From: Metabacillus lacus
GTDB taxonomy: Bacteria; Bacillota; Bacilli; Bacillales; Bacillaceae
Direction of reading: 5' to 3'
Assembly: GCF_009674805.1 (NCBI RefSeq)
Contig: NZ_WKKI01000009.1
Location: 1 to 64,000, forward strand
DNA length: 64,000 nt
This document shows, in pieces, positions 35,756-45,273 of the stretch. The notes beneath the pieces are model-generated. The model was given only the letters and a program-made list of their open reading frames with translations. It made no database searches and was not told the origin of the DNA. The position numbers were made by a program, and so were the translations under genes. Every line of letters begins with the position of its first letter. Position 1 is the stretch's first letter.

Positions 35756-36760
35756 TTATTTGTTGACTTTGTTGTGGCAATTACCTTTGTTGATTATTTT
35801 CCTCATTTCCTCAATAGAGAGAACTTTGTCAGGTCTCCTGTGTATCATCCGATGACAGTTAGAACAAACAGGTATGAGGTCTGTTCTAGGGTCGAAGTAT
35901 TGTTCTTCTCCTTTTAACGAATTCAACGGCTTTACATGATGAACTTCAATGTATTCCTTGCCTCGTTCACCATAAACATCTTCAAAATTAAAACCACATA
36001 CTTTACAAGTGAACCCATGTAACTCTAAAGCCCTTTGACGGTTTAATGGACTTCTTTCATACTTATTGCCATAATATTGTATATATTTCCCTTCTAATAT
36101 TGCTTGATACTTTTCGAAGATATTCTCTATATCAGAAGCTTCCAAGTCATTTTCAATTGTAAGGATATTGACATGATGAATTTCAGGGATAAATTTTAAA
36201 AATTTCATAGGAGGATGATTCCTCCTCTCAAGCGGACGATTTCTGTCTATTGTATATGAACATATTCTTATACTCTTTATACTTGAAAAGAAATCATCAC
36301 CATATTTTTCGGTAAAATAACAATAAGCAGCATGTCTTGAAGAATCATTGCCTTGCATATTAGTAAAAGGAAGATTAAAAAAAAATTCTTCTCGTTTGTC
36401 TTTAATGAACAGAATATAATTTTGGGGTTCAACTTTAAATTCCCAGATTTCGAAGTCACTTCTTTTTTTATCTGTAATAAATAATTTCTTAAATTCATGA
36501 TAACCCTTAGTGATTTTTTCATTAGATTGTTTATTTTCCGGCAATTGAGGATATTCTTTTTTATTTACCATACAATCAAGACACTCATCTTCTAAAACTT
36601 CAAATAACAAGTGGCTTTTTACATTCGGATTTTTATTGAATTCCATAATGTCCTTGTATTCCCCGCATTCAATACAAGATTTTAGTGTATTGTCATAATC
36701 ATCCTGAACTCCTTTTACAGTTCCCCTTGAGCCAACTTCTTTTCTCCAAATTACAACCAT
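35756..36760 (-). CDS. HNH endonuclease with large N-terminal domain
   Basis: A 334-residue protein. The first 60 residues have two CxxC pairs (CIECGE, CLDC) that could form a zinc ribbon. The middle (about 80-240) is of unknown fold. The C-terminal HNH domain (about 255-325) has CKVCGF, EVHHVKPL, DLIPVCSNCHRMIH, the McrA-like zinc-bound HNH layout. This suggests a type IV-like nuclease against modified DNA, by inference. Divergent from the CBASS operon. The ATG at 36760 lies after GGATGGAGTGAT. Confidence 0.7.
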   Translation of the reverse strand: MVVIWRKEVGSRGTVKGVQDDYDNTLKSCIECGEYKDIMEFNKNPNVKSHLLFEVLEDECLDCMVNKKEYPQLPENKQSNEKITKGYHEFKKLFITDKKRSDFEIWEFKVEPQNYILFIKDKREEFFFNLPFTNMQGNDSSRHAAYCYFTEKYGDDFFSSIKSIRICSYTIDRNRPLERRNHPPMKFLKFIPEIHHVNILTIENDLEASDIENIFEKYQAILEGKYIQYYGNKYERSPLNRQRALELHGFTCKVCGFNFEDVYGERGKEYIEVHHVKPLNSLKGEEQYFDPRTDLIPVCSNCHRMIHRRPDKVLSIEEMRKIINKGNCHNKVNK

Positions 36761-37101
36761 AATTATCACTCCATCCTGGTAAAATTACTTTCTGGTGAGT
36801 TTTCCCTATTAGGCTATTTCCTAATAATAGTTTAATAATATCAATGTAATAGGAAATTATAAATGTGTATATAATGTACTTTAAAATTGGAAATAATAGT
36901 AGTTTAATCGCAAAATATATACTATATATAGTGTTGTTGAATTTATTTTTAAACAAAATATTGTGTTTATGCGGAATGGAAATGGAAAAAATATTGACTC
37001 TTATATTCATAGGAATATATAATGAGTTTATTAGGTGTTCGAATGTATGTTCTTAGTTCGATTGTATCGATAATAATTAATTTGATGGAAAGAGGCGGAT
37101 T
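36761..37101. other. Divergent intergenic region
   Basis: About 340 bp, very AT-rich, between the HNH gene and the CBASS operon. It contains an inverted repeat ATTTCCTA/TAGGAAAT and CTATTAGG/CCTAATAATAG near 36805-36860 that could be an operator. GGAAAGAGGCGG precedes the CD-NTase start. Confidence 0.45.
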
Positions 37102-38142
37102 ATGGCAAATTTACATTCTTATTTTAAAAGTTTTCATGATGCTATAAAACTAGATTATGATGACAACAAGGGTTTAAGAGAAAAAAGGGACGAATTACTA
37201 GAAGTATTAAAGAAGAATATGTCTATTGATGCAGGTTCATTTGAGATATTTCATCAAGGAAGCTATGCCATGTATACTGGAATTAAGTCATTGGATGGAG
37301 GAGATTATGATATCGATGTTGGACTATTGTTCAATATATCAAAGGACGATTATCCGAATCCAATTACAGTAAAAAAATGGGTTTATAATGCCCTAACTAA
37401 TGAATATGATGATGTAGAAATGAAAAAACCTTGCGTTACAGTAAAATTTGAATCCGAAGGAGAAGGTGAGCGTAATTATCACGTCGATTTTGCTATTTAT
37501 GCAGACCACGAGGAAAGCGATGATACTTACCTTGCTAAAGGGAAGTTAAATAGTGACGCTGATAATCGCTGTTGGGAAGAATCTGACCCGAAAACACTTG
37601 TGAATGACATTAAGAATCATTTTGAAGATAGCGATGATAGAAAACAATTTAGACGTACTATTCGTTATATAAAAAGGTGGAAAGATATTAAGTTTAAAGG
37701 TCAAGTGAACCGTCCATCTGGTATTGGGTTGACAGTTGCTGCTTTAACGCATTTTCAAGCAAAGTATTCTTATGATGGATTTACGAATACTAAGAACGTT
37801 AAAGATTTAGATGCATTAGAAACATTTGTCCAAAATATGATTAACGCATTTGTGACCACTTTAGTTGATGATTTTGAGTTGGAGGAACGATTAAGAGTTA
37901 ATCTGCCTACACCACCAAAGAATGATATATACGAAAAGATGACAGGGAAGCAAATGGCAGCATTTAAAGAGAAGCTTGAATGTTTATTGAACAAGCTCCA
38001 GCAGGCAAAAAATGAAACAGACCCTGTAGTAGCCTGTAAGTTATTGCAAGAAGAATTTGGGGATGATTTCCCAGTGCCAGAAGAGTCAACCACTGCTCAA
38101 AAAAGAGGACCTTCAATCATTGTTGACCATTCTTCTGCGTGA
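37102..38142 (+). CDS. CD-NTase (CBASS cyclic nucleotide synthase)
   Basis: A 346-residue nucleotidyltransferase. The signature GSY (53-55), D70 and D72 in GGDYDIDVG, and D129 in YHVDFAIY form the metal-binding triad. It has the SMODS-type helical C-terminal half and ends in RGPSIIVDHSSA, a flexible tail as expected for conjugation by Cap2. On phage infection it makes a cyclic di- or trinucleotide that activates Cap5. First gene of a four-gene operon (spacing 9 bp or overlaps) typical of type II CBASS. Confidence 0.92.
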   Translation: MANLHSYFKSFHDAIKLDYDDNKGLREKRDELLEVLKKNMSIDAGSFEIFHQGSYAMYTGIKSLDGGDYDIDVGLLFNISKDDYPNPITVKKWVYNALTNEYDDVEMKKPCVTVKFESEGEGERNYHVDFAIYADHEESDDTYLAKGKLNSDADNRCWEESDPKTLVNDIKNHFEDSDDRKQFRRTIRYIKRWKDIKFKGQVNRPSGIGLTVAALTHFQAKYSYDGFTNTKNVKDLDALETFVQNMINAFVTTLVDDFELEERLRVNLPTPPKNDIYEKMTGKQMAAFKEKLECLLNKLQQAKNETDPVVACKLLQEEFGDDFPVPEESTTAQKRGPSIIVDHSSA

Positions 38143-38151
38143 GGTGAATAG

Positions 38152-39972
38152 ATGACAACTATTGTAGAAGTTCTAGAACGTGCTTTGCAAGATTTATTAC
38201 CATCGTTTAAGAAAATAATGAGTCAAGGTGTTAATAGTAGAAGGGGACCTTTTCAGGCAGCATTTGAAGGTGTACATTCTATCGAAGGGAAACAAATCAC
38301 CATTCAAATAGCTTTGCCTAAGCATTTTCCTATAGAAAAACCAATGATTTTTTTGAAGAATCCGAAAGTGTTAGGATTTCTCCCGCATATTGAAAAAGAT
38401 GGTTTCATCTGTTATTCCTTTGATGAGGGGTTGCTTTTAGACCGAAGCAACCCCTTTGGTATTATACAAGAGGCATTTTTTCGTGCAGAAAACACTCTAC
38501 AAGATGGAATTTCAAGAAAAAATCACGATGATTTTCTCAAAGAATTTGAATCTCTATGGTCGAGGCAAGAAAAAATAGTAAAGGTCGATACCCTTTTTTC
38601 TCCAAGGGATGACTTTCAACAAATACTGGTCTTTATGGATAATAAAAGAGAAAAAACTGTGTTTGTTAACAATTTGGATAGTGGAACAAAAAGAACGTTA
38701 AATACATTGTATAAATGTGATGTGGCAAACGAATTTCAATCATTGAGGGGTATTTATATTCCATTACGTGAAGGTGCAGATGTAAAACCTCCACCTTATT
38801 GGAAATTTTGGGACATTAAACAGTTAAGAAAAATTATTTTTGAGAACATCACTAGTTCTACCAAAAGAAAACTAAATGCATATTTAAAGAAGCGAACTTT
38901 TAATAAGAATGATAAGGAATATATGCTGATTTCTATTCCATTAGGACAAGAGCAAAAAATCCTTATAGGTATTTTACTTAAAGATTTTTCAAAGAAACAA
39001 AACGTGAAAATGATGTATCCTATTCAACATCCGTTAAAAAAAGTGCAATGTAATTTTTCTGTTATACCCTTAACGATAAAACGGCATGATAAAGAGTATC
39101 TCTTAAATCGAACGCAAGGTAATAATCGATTGGTAGGGAAGCGGGTCACTATAATTGGTCTTGGTTCTTTAGGAAGTAGAATAGCATTTGAACTAGCTAG
39201 AGCAGGTGTTACATCCGTTACTTTGATTGATAAGGATAGGATTGATATAGATAATATTTATCGCCATGAATTGGGAGCAAACAGCTTATATTGGAGGTTT
39301 GATAATAAATTTTCTTCAATTTCTAAGGCTGAAGCTTTGAAGATGGAATTAAATAATCATTTTCCTTTCCTTGAAATTGAATATGAAATTGCTGATGTTC
39401 TTGACCTAATGGAAGAAGAGATAGACTTAATTTTAAATGCTGATTTAATAATTGTCGCACTAGGTTCTCCAACAGTTGAGTTACACTTCAATGAGCGGTT
39501 TTACAAAATCGAAGAAGCACCTCCTGTAATTTATACATGGATTGACCCTTTAGGTATTGGAGGACATGCTCTGCTAACGAATAATAATAAAAAAGAAGGA
39601 TGTTTTCAGTGTTTATTTACACACCCTGAAGAAAATGAGTATTTGATTCCTAATAAGGCATCCTTTGCTGCACCTGAACAATTCTTTGGTAAAACCTTGG
39701 CAGGCTGTGAATCAATGTTCACTCCTTATGGCTCTATAGATGCTCTACAAACAGCAATCACGGCAACCCGACTAGCTGTGGATAATTTGAATCAAAAAGT
39801 AATAGGAAACCCTTTACGTTCATGGAAAGGTGATTCTAATGAACTCTTGACACAAGAATATAAAGTAAGTAAAAGATACGGTCTAAGTAGCGAACAACTC
39901 TATGATTCTAGGTATCTTTACCAAGCGGGAAATTGTTCAGTTTGCGGGAGTGTAAATCAACATGAATTTTAG
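38152..39972 (+). CDS. cap2: Cap2, E1/E2-like CBASS conjugation enzyme
   Basis: A 606-residue fusion. The N-terminal E2-like (UBC) domain has a catalytic Cys at C88 (KDGFICYSF). The middle linker runs about 130-320. The C-terminal ThiF/E1 domain has the ATP site GLGSLGSR (336-343) and the predicted E1 Cys C519 (LAGCESMF). Cys pairs C484/C487 and those in CSVCGS near the end suggest a bound zinc. Cap2 attaches the C-terminus of the CD-NTase to a target and primes the synthase. It overlaps cap3 by 11 nt, suggesting coupling. Confidence 0.92.
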   Translation: MTTIVEVLERALQDLLPSFKKIMSQGVNSRRGPFQAAFEGVHSIEGKQITIQIALPKHFPIEKPMIFLKNPKVLGFLPHIEKDGFICYSFDEGLLLDRSNPFGIIQEAFFRAENTLQDGISRKNHDDFLKEFESLWSRQEKIVKVDTLFSPRDDFQQILVFMDNKREKTVFVNNLDSGTKRTLNTLYKCDVANEFQSLRGIYIPLREGADVKPPPYWKFWDIKQLRKIIFENITSSTKRKLNAYLKKRTFNKNDKEYMLISIPLGQEQKILIGILLKDFSKKQNVKMMYPIQHPLKKVQCNFSVIPLTIKRHDKEYLLNRTQGNNRLVGKRVTIIGLGSLGSRIAFELARAGVTSVTLIDKDRIDIDNIYRHELGANSLYWRFDNKFSSISKAEALKMELNNHFPFLEIEYEIADVLDLMEEEIDLILNADLIIVALGSPTVELHFNERFYKIEEAPPVIYTWIDPLGIGGHALLTNNNKKEGCFQCLFTHPEENEYLIPNKASFAAPEQFFGKTLAGCESMFTPYGSIDALQTAITATRLAVDNLNQKVIGNPLRSWKGDSNELLTQEYKVSKRYGLSSEQLYDSRYLYQAGNCSVCGSVNQHEF

Positions 39973-40432
39973 AATAGATTCAGATGGGTTACTGAAGATA
40001 AGTGAAAAAGCTCTTTCTGTTTTACAACAATATCGCCAAGTGGGAAGTAGAGATAAAGAAGCAGGTGGCGTTTTATTAGGGCGTTACATTCAAAGCTCAA
40101 GAGATATAGTTGTTGACTTGGTAACTCATCCAATGAAGCACGATATAAGGAAACGTTATTTTTTTAAAAAGTGTAGAGAGGACCATCAAAACATAGTTCA
40201 AACTTTGTGGGAAGAAAGTGATGGTACATGTAATTATCTTGGTGAATGGCATTCACATCCTGAGACTTTTCCAAGCCCTTCCTCTCATGATATAAAAGAG
40301 TGGAAGAAGGTAATAGAACATACTATCTGCGATTCAGATAAATTGTTCTTTATCATTGTAGGAACGAAATCAATTGATGTTTGGGTTGGATGCAGAACAA
40401 GTTTGGAAATAAAAAAAATGATTAGGTGTTGA
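39962..40432 (+). CDS. cap3: Cap3, JAB/JAMM deconjugating protease
   Basis: A 156-residue metalloprotease. The JAMM motif is complete: E33 (KEAGG), H97-x-H99 (GEWHSHP), S107 and D110. It removes the CD-NTase from its conjugates, opposing Cap2. Translationally coupled to cap2 by overlap and followed 4 bp later by cap5. Confidence 0.92.
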   Translation: MNFRIDSDGLLKISEKALSVLQQYRQVGSRDKEAGGVLLGRYIQSSRDIVVDLVTHPMKHDIRKRYFFKKCREDHQNIVQTLWEESDGTCNYLGEWHSHPETFPSPSSHDIKEWKKVIEHTICDSDKLFFIIVGTKSIDVWVGCRTSLEIKKMIRC

Positions 40433-40436
40433 GAAT

Positions 40437-41540
40437 ATGGCAAGAGACCCTTTTAAACTCTCTACAGTTGATGATAGAGCCTTATGGGTAACTTCTGGAG
40501 GTTTGTGTGCGAAATGTAAAAGAGTTTTAATATTTGATGATATTGAAAAGAAAGTGAACATTGGTGAAAGAGCTCATATTATCGGAAAGGGTGATGGAAA
40601 AAAAGCACCAAGACGAGAATTTGCCGAGGAGTATGAAATAACAGAGGAAAACGTAGATTCACTAATGAACCTTATGCTCATGTGTAGTCCTTGTCATCAT
40701 ACAATTGATAACAATGTGAAGAATTACCCACCTGATTTACTGTTCGAAATGAAAGATAAACATGAAGCATGGGTTTTGAATCGATTATCACAAAACAAGA
40801 AAGCGATAGCAGTGTTGCACAAAAGGAAAAACGGTATTCCCTTCGATACTGTGCTGCTCTCTGAAGAAATTGATACTTTGATTTTGGACGCGGTAGCTCT
40901 TCAGGAGGAATTTGTTGATTTTTCTAATGAAGGTTGGAAAAAGGCAAAAAAGGAAAACGAAGAATTCTTCAAAGAAATCGTCAAATCGAAAAGGGAGTAT
41001 GCGGGAACATTTCTTTATATTTTCCCTTTATCTCCGATACCGCTATTAATTCATTTAGGGAAACTAATCTCTGAAACGGTTCCTGCAGTTGTTTATCAGT
41101 TTGATAGAGATACGCAGAAATGGTGTCTAGACGATGTGAGTGTGGATTCAACACAAAAAAAAATTATCATCAACCAAACAGATGAAGTGTTTGATGCCCT
41201 TGTAGTTACGGTTCAAGCGAGTGGAACAATTACGCAAGAGGATTTAACAGGTGTTATTGATACTCCTTATCAGCATTTGGACATACGGATTGAGAATCCA
41301 CAACTTAACTCGGTTTTATTTAGTCAGGATGTTATAAATCTTAGACAGACTTTCCGAAAAGAAATCTATAGATTAAACGACTTGCATAGTTATAAAAAGA
41401 TACATTTATTTTATTATGGACCCGCCGGACTTGCAGTTGAGTTAGGAAGGTGTATAAATGAAAATATGTTGCCTGAGATAAATTTATACGAATATACAAA
41501 TAGAAATGGTATAAAGTATGCAAGAGCATTTAGTATATAG
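40437..41540 (+). CDS. cap5: Cap5, HNH-SAVED effector nuclease
   Basis: A 367-residue effector. The N-terminal HNH domain (about 20-100) has C24/C27, H47 (RAHIIG), N78 and C83/C86 with HH87-88. The C-terminal SAVED domain (about 190-367) contains KIHLFYYGPAGLAVELGRC, the family signature for cyclic oligonucleotide sensing. Ligand binding triggers non-specific dsDNA degradation and cell death. Last gene of the operon; a strong terminator follows. Confidence 0.9.
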   Translation: MARDPFKLSTVDDRALWVTSGGLCAKCKRVLIFDDIEKKVNIGERAHIIGKGDGKKAPRREFAEEYEITEENVDSLMNLMLMCSPCHHTIDNNVKNYPPDLLFEMKDKHEAWVLNRLSQNKKAIAVLHKRKNGIPFDTVLLSEEIDTLILDAVALQEEFVDFSNEGWKKAKKENEEFFKEIVKSKREYAGTFLYIFPLSPIPLLIHLGKLISETVPAVVYQFDRDTQKWCLDDVSVDSTQKKIIINQTDEVFDALVVTVQASGTITQEDLTGVIDTPYQHLDIRIENPQLNSVLFSQDVINLRQTFRKEIYRLNDLHSYKKIHLFYYGPAGLAVELGRCINENMLPEINLYEYTNRNGIKYARAFSI

Positions 41541-41592
41541 TATTGCTACGGACACTAGGGAGTGGCTTAAATTAAATGAAACAATAAAAAAG

Positions 41593-41629
41593 AAACGCTC
41601 TGAGGTTTTTTCATCTCAGAGCGTTTTTC
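41593..41629 (+). terminator. Rho-independent terminator
   Basis: AAACGCTCTGAG / CTCAGAGCGTTT, a perfect 12-bp stem with a T-rich loop and a T tail. It ends the CBASS operon. Confidence 0.9.
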
Positions 41630-42159
41630 TATGCTGATTATATTGTGTATTCTCTGGTCAATTCGGTTGCTAAAACTATTGTAATTCTATCTTGTAATAT
41701 TGTACTTCAAAACCGAACCCGTTAATTGTTTATAGAGCAGTTTCTTTCTGTGGGGAAAAATTGATATTGTGATACTCATCGATTCAATAATATTTTTGTT
41801 TTTCCCATTCAAAAACATTCTCAATTAGTTTTAACGCTAAAGCCTGGTCCTCCGCCGACGCTACAGTTAATGTAACAATGGGAGAAAATAAAATAGTGAT
41901 ATCATTTCCATCATTCTTTGAAAATGGATGGAAAGTAATTGATTTTTCATTAAACTGCAAAATTGAGGCAACAGTTGTATCTGTTGCTTTTTTTTGTTTG
42001 AATTCTGAATAATAATAGAAGAAATTGTTAGAGAGTCTAAAGATAATAATAAAATTACCCAGTTAATATATGGTAAAATTGTACTAAGATAATAACTTTA
42101 AAAACAATATGGAAGGTAATATCCTAAAGAAACAAAAATAAAATCCAGAGGTGGTTCTT
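41630..42159. other. Intergenic with faint coding relic
   Basis: At about 41838-42010 a frame reads AKAWSSADATVNVTMGENKI and VISFPSFFENG, which is weakly like a stalk domain of surface proteins. No start is seen. The 3' part leads to the Wadjet promoter region; CCAGAGGTGG is the jetA ribosome binding site. Confidence 0.35.
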
Positions 42160-42949
42160 GTGGATGAAAGATTAATGGAAGGCATTAAAGAGGCAGGATA
42201 CTTAAATACACAAAAATCTCATAGATACAGACCGATTATTAGATATATGTATGACAAAACAATGGCATACTCCCCATTAGTTTTACCATCGGAGATGATT
42301 GGCTATTTAAATCAATTTCCTTTTTTTCAAGATTACTCTGAAGAAGAGTTAATTGGGGATTTAAATTCACTAGTGAAAAGTAATAACATGGAACAAATCC
42401 AAGATAAAGGGAAAGTGAAAACGTATGAGGAGTACAAGCGAAACAGATACAGGTATAAGCTAACTCCTCATACAATTGAATTAGAAAAAGCATTAATAAA
42501 TATGGAATCTAATCTTCAATCAATTCGTGGCTCATTAGAAAAGTCGTTGACTGATAGATTATTAGAAGAGCTAGAGAAATTATTTTCACAGTCATTATCA
42601 CCTGAAGTGACCAAGGCGGAGGCTCAGAAGATAAATGACAAATGGGAATCGCTATTTGAAAGGTTTAATAAACTTATCAGCGATGCAGGACTTTATCTCT
42701 CGCATATTAATGGAGATAAACTAGAACTAATTATGCGAACAGAGTCTTTTATAATTTTTAAAAATGCTTTTGTTGATTATCTACAAAACTTTATAAGTGC
42801 GCTTAAAAAGAATACTGATAAAATCAAAGCTAATCTAAATGAAATCAATGATGAAAAAATAGACAGTATTATCGAGGCGTTGATTTTACATCAGAGAAGT
42901 ATACCTAGATTAGTGTAACCGTCAAGTAGTTTTGAACACTTTCTGCCAA

Positions 42950-43717
42950 TTAAGTTTGAACACTTTTATCGCCAAAAATCGTACTTCTATGCTTAATCCT
43001 GTAGCTATCCTCATTTAGTTGGATAACCTCAACTCTATGGAGAAGCCGATCCAAAACGGCGGTCGTAATCCCCTGGTCTCCCATTAACTCACCCCATTGC
43101 TCAGGTCCCTTATTGGATGTCAGGATAATAGAACTCTTCTCGTAAAGCCCGTTGACCAAATGAAAGAAGAGGTTTGCCTCTCTCTGATCCATAGCCATAT
43201 ACATTAAATCATCAATGATTACCAAATCCGATTCACTTATCCTTTTAAGCTGGCTCTGGGATTTAGACAGATATTCCTGTGTCTTGAGAACATGGACCAG
43301 TTCGCCCATCGTTAAGAAGGATACCTTGTAACCTTTGTGGATGGCTTCAAGGCCCAGCCCTATCGCAATGTGGGTTTTGCCCACTCCTGGCGGACCAAGT
43401 AGAATAAGGTTATACTGCTGTTCCAGCCAATTCAGTTCCCGCAGCTGATTTATTTGGCGGGAACTGACTGACTTTTGCTCCTCAATCCTGAACTCATTCA
43501 GTGTTTTGTGATAGGGGAATCTAGCCCATTTCAGCCTTCTTTCCACACTTTTTTCTTCTCTTCTTTTCAGTTCAAAGGCCAAGAGTTCCTCTAGGAACTC
43601 CTGATAGGTCCACGATGCCTGCTCGGCTTTCCGCAGTAATGCAGGCAGCCCGGTCGCCGTTTCGGCCAGCCGGAGGTGACGGAAGCGATCCTGTATATCC
43701 TGTATTGTGCTGTTCAT
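42950..43717 (-). CDS. istB: IstB, IS21 transposition helper ATPase
   Basis: A 255-residue AAA+ ATPase. Walker A GPPGVGKTH (about 107-115), Walker B LVIIDDLMYM. IstB remodels target DNA and activates IstA. The start overlaps the istA stop by 4 nt. Normal length, no disruption. Confidence 0.95.
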   Translation of the reverse strand: MNSTIQDIQDRFRHLRLAETATGLPALLRKAEQASWTYQEFLEELLAFELKRREEKSVERRLKWARFPYHKTLNEFRIEEQKSVSSRQINQLRELNWLEQQYNLILLGPPGVGKTHIAIGLGLEAIHKGYKVSFLTMGELVHVLKTQEYLSKSQSQLKRISESDLVIIDDLMYMAMDQREANLFFHLVNGLYEKSSIILTSNKGPEQWGELMGDQGITTAVLDRLLHRVEVIQLNEDSYRIKHRSTIFGDKSVQT

Positions 43718-45273
43718 TGTCCAACGCCTCCCAGTATTTTTATATAATCATCCAGCTCCCTCACGTGTGCAGTGGCTCGTATTACGGGGGTGTTGCCTTG
43801 ATTTATATTGTTGAACTGGAGAGTTTGGGGCTCTTTTGATTCATTTATGCGGGAGAGATGCAATGTTACATCTCGTAGGTCATTTGCACTCCAGAGCTGG
43901 TCTTTTATACAAATATCAAGAGCTTCCTCAATTTCCTGGCGGAAATGGTGGATGGTTGACTGGACAATTTGAAGCTGATCCCTAATGTATCTGGGATAGT
44001 GTTCGCTCAATTTTTGGATGAAGAGAGTCGCTTGCTCTTCATCACTGAATTGTCGAGTGATGGTTTCCTTATAGGCGTGTATACCTTTTGAGCGGTCCCG
44101 AGAATGTTGCCTACTTTTGATGAGTTCTCCTTTTCCTTTGCTGAGAGTGTGCCGGGCAAGGATTTCCCCTTGCTGAGAAGCCTTTATAATCAATTCTGTA
44201 TCTTTCGTCTCAATGTAAACCTTATTACAGCCTTTGGGGCGGTAAGTCCCCAAAGGAACGGAGTAGCGATTGGACCTGTACTTTATAATATTGTCCGGAC
44301 AAACAATCCTTGTTATACTGGAACCATGGCTACTCTCGAGAGAGAGCAGGGGAGAGACTGGAGTTAAGTGTTGCTTTTCGAGGGCGTGCACTTCTTCCGG
44401 TCTCTTTTTTGTTGTGTTGTGCACATTGTGGTTTCCTGTTCGGCCAAGCCAGGCTATGCTTTGTTCGTTCCATGCATCTATATTCGAAAAAACTCTGCTT
44501 TTGGCAAAGTTCCTTTTTACGAACTTCACCACATTTTCAATTTTCCCTTTGCTTTGGGGATCTGCCTTACGGCATAAATATATACGGAATTTCCGTTGGC
44601 TCTTATAGGCCTGAAACTCACTGGTCAAGAGGATGTCACCTGCATTTTCACTGACTGTAATCAGATGGTCCTGGTCATACACCAGTTCCTCCGGCATTCC
44701 GCCAAAATAGATAAATGCATTTTCATGACATCGAATTGTATCTCTCGTTGTGAATGGCTTTCCTTGCCATTCTACATATTTATATCTGGAATGGGACAGA
44801 ACAAAGGTTATAAAATAGAGTTTTACATCCTTTTTTTCTTTGTTTTTAACCGTTATTTCTCCCCAGTCCACTTGTCCTTGCTGTCCCATCGGCAACTCCT
44901 CTACTGCTTCATGGTCCCGGACATATGGCACTTTTGCTATATGGTAAATTTCCCTCAAGTCCTTCACAAACAGCCTGACTGTGCTGCCCCCAATTTGAAT
45001 GCCTGAATGGTGTTCTTTTAACCAATCCTCGACCTGAGAAGAAGAAAGATCAGGATATTCTTTTAACCAACTTAGGATTTGGTCCCGATAGGGATCGAGT
45101 TTTTTCTTTCTGCTATTTAGAGAATTAGCCCAAACCACCGCCTCTTCCAAGGACATTTCCAAAAACTTGTAAACGGTGTTTCTTGAAATACCTAATTTAT
45201 TGGCGATAGCCGCCACCTTGAAACCTTGTTCTTTTAATTGATGAATTTCCACAAACAACTTTAATTTTTCCAC
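43714..45273 (-). CDS. istA: IstA, IS21 family DDE transposase
   Basis: A 519-residue transposase. N-terminal HTH (VAAIANKLGISRNTVYKFLE, about 19-38), a catalytic RNase H-like core beginning QGQVDWGEITV (Asp near 136) and ending at the SKGKIENVVKFVKRNF segment (Glu near 243), then a C-terminal domain. It is intact with a GTG start behind GGAGGATGAAAG. Transcription opposes the jet operon. Confidence 0.95.
   Translation of the reverse strand: MEKLKLFVEIHQLKEQGFKVAAIANKLGISRNTVYKFLEMSLEEAVVWANSLNSRKKKLDPYRDQILSWLKEYPDLSSSQVEDWLKEHHSGIQIGGSTVRLFVKDLREIYHIAKVPYVRDHEAVEELPMGQQGQVDWGEITVKNKEKKDVKLYFITFVLSHSRYKYVEWQGKPFTTRDTIRCHENAFIYFGGMPEELVYDQDHLITVSENAGDILLTSEFQAYKSQRKFRIYLCRKADPQSKGKIENVVKFVKRNFAKSRVFSNIDAWNEQSIAWLGRTGNHNVHNTTKKRPEEVHALEKQHLTPVSPLLSLESSHGSSITRIVCPDNIIKYRSNRYSVPLGTYRPKGCNKVYIETKDTELIIKASQQGEILARHTLSKGKGELIKSRQHSRDRSKGIHAYKETITRQFSDEEQATLFIQKLSEHYPRYIRDQLQIVQSTIHHFRQEIEEALDICIKDQLWSANDLRDVTLHLSRINESKEPQTLQFNNINQGNTPVIRATAHVRELDDYIKILGGVGQ

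Noticed and set aside
41838-42010. Stalk-domain-like coding relic
   Set aside because: Resemblance is weak, there is no start codon and only about 50 residues are readable.
44104-45006. Plus-strand open frames inside the IS21 element
   Set aside because: They are antisense to istA, lack ribosome binding sites and resemble no protein family.
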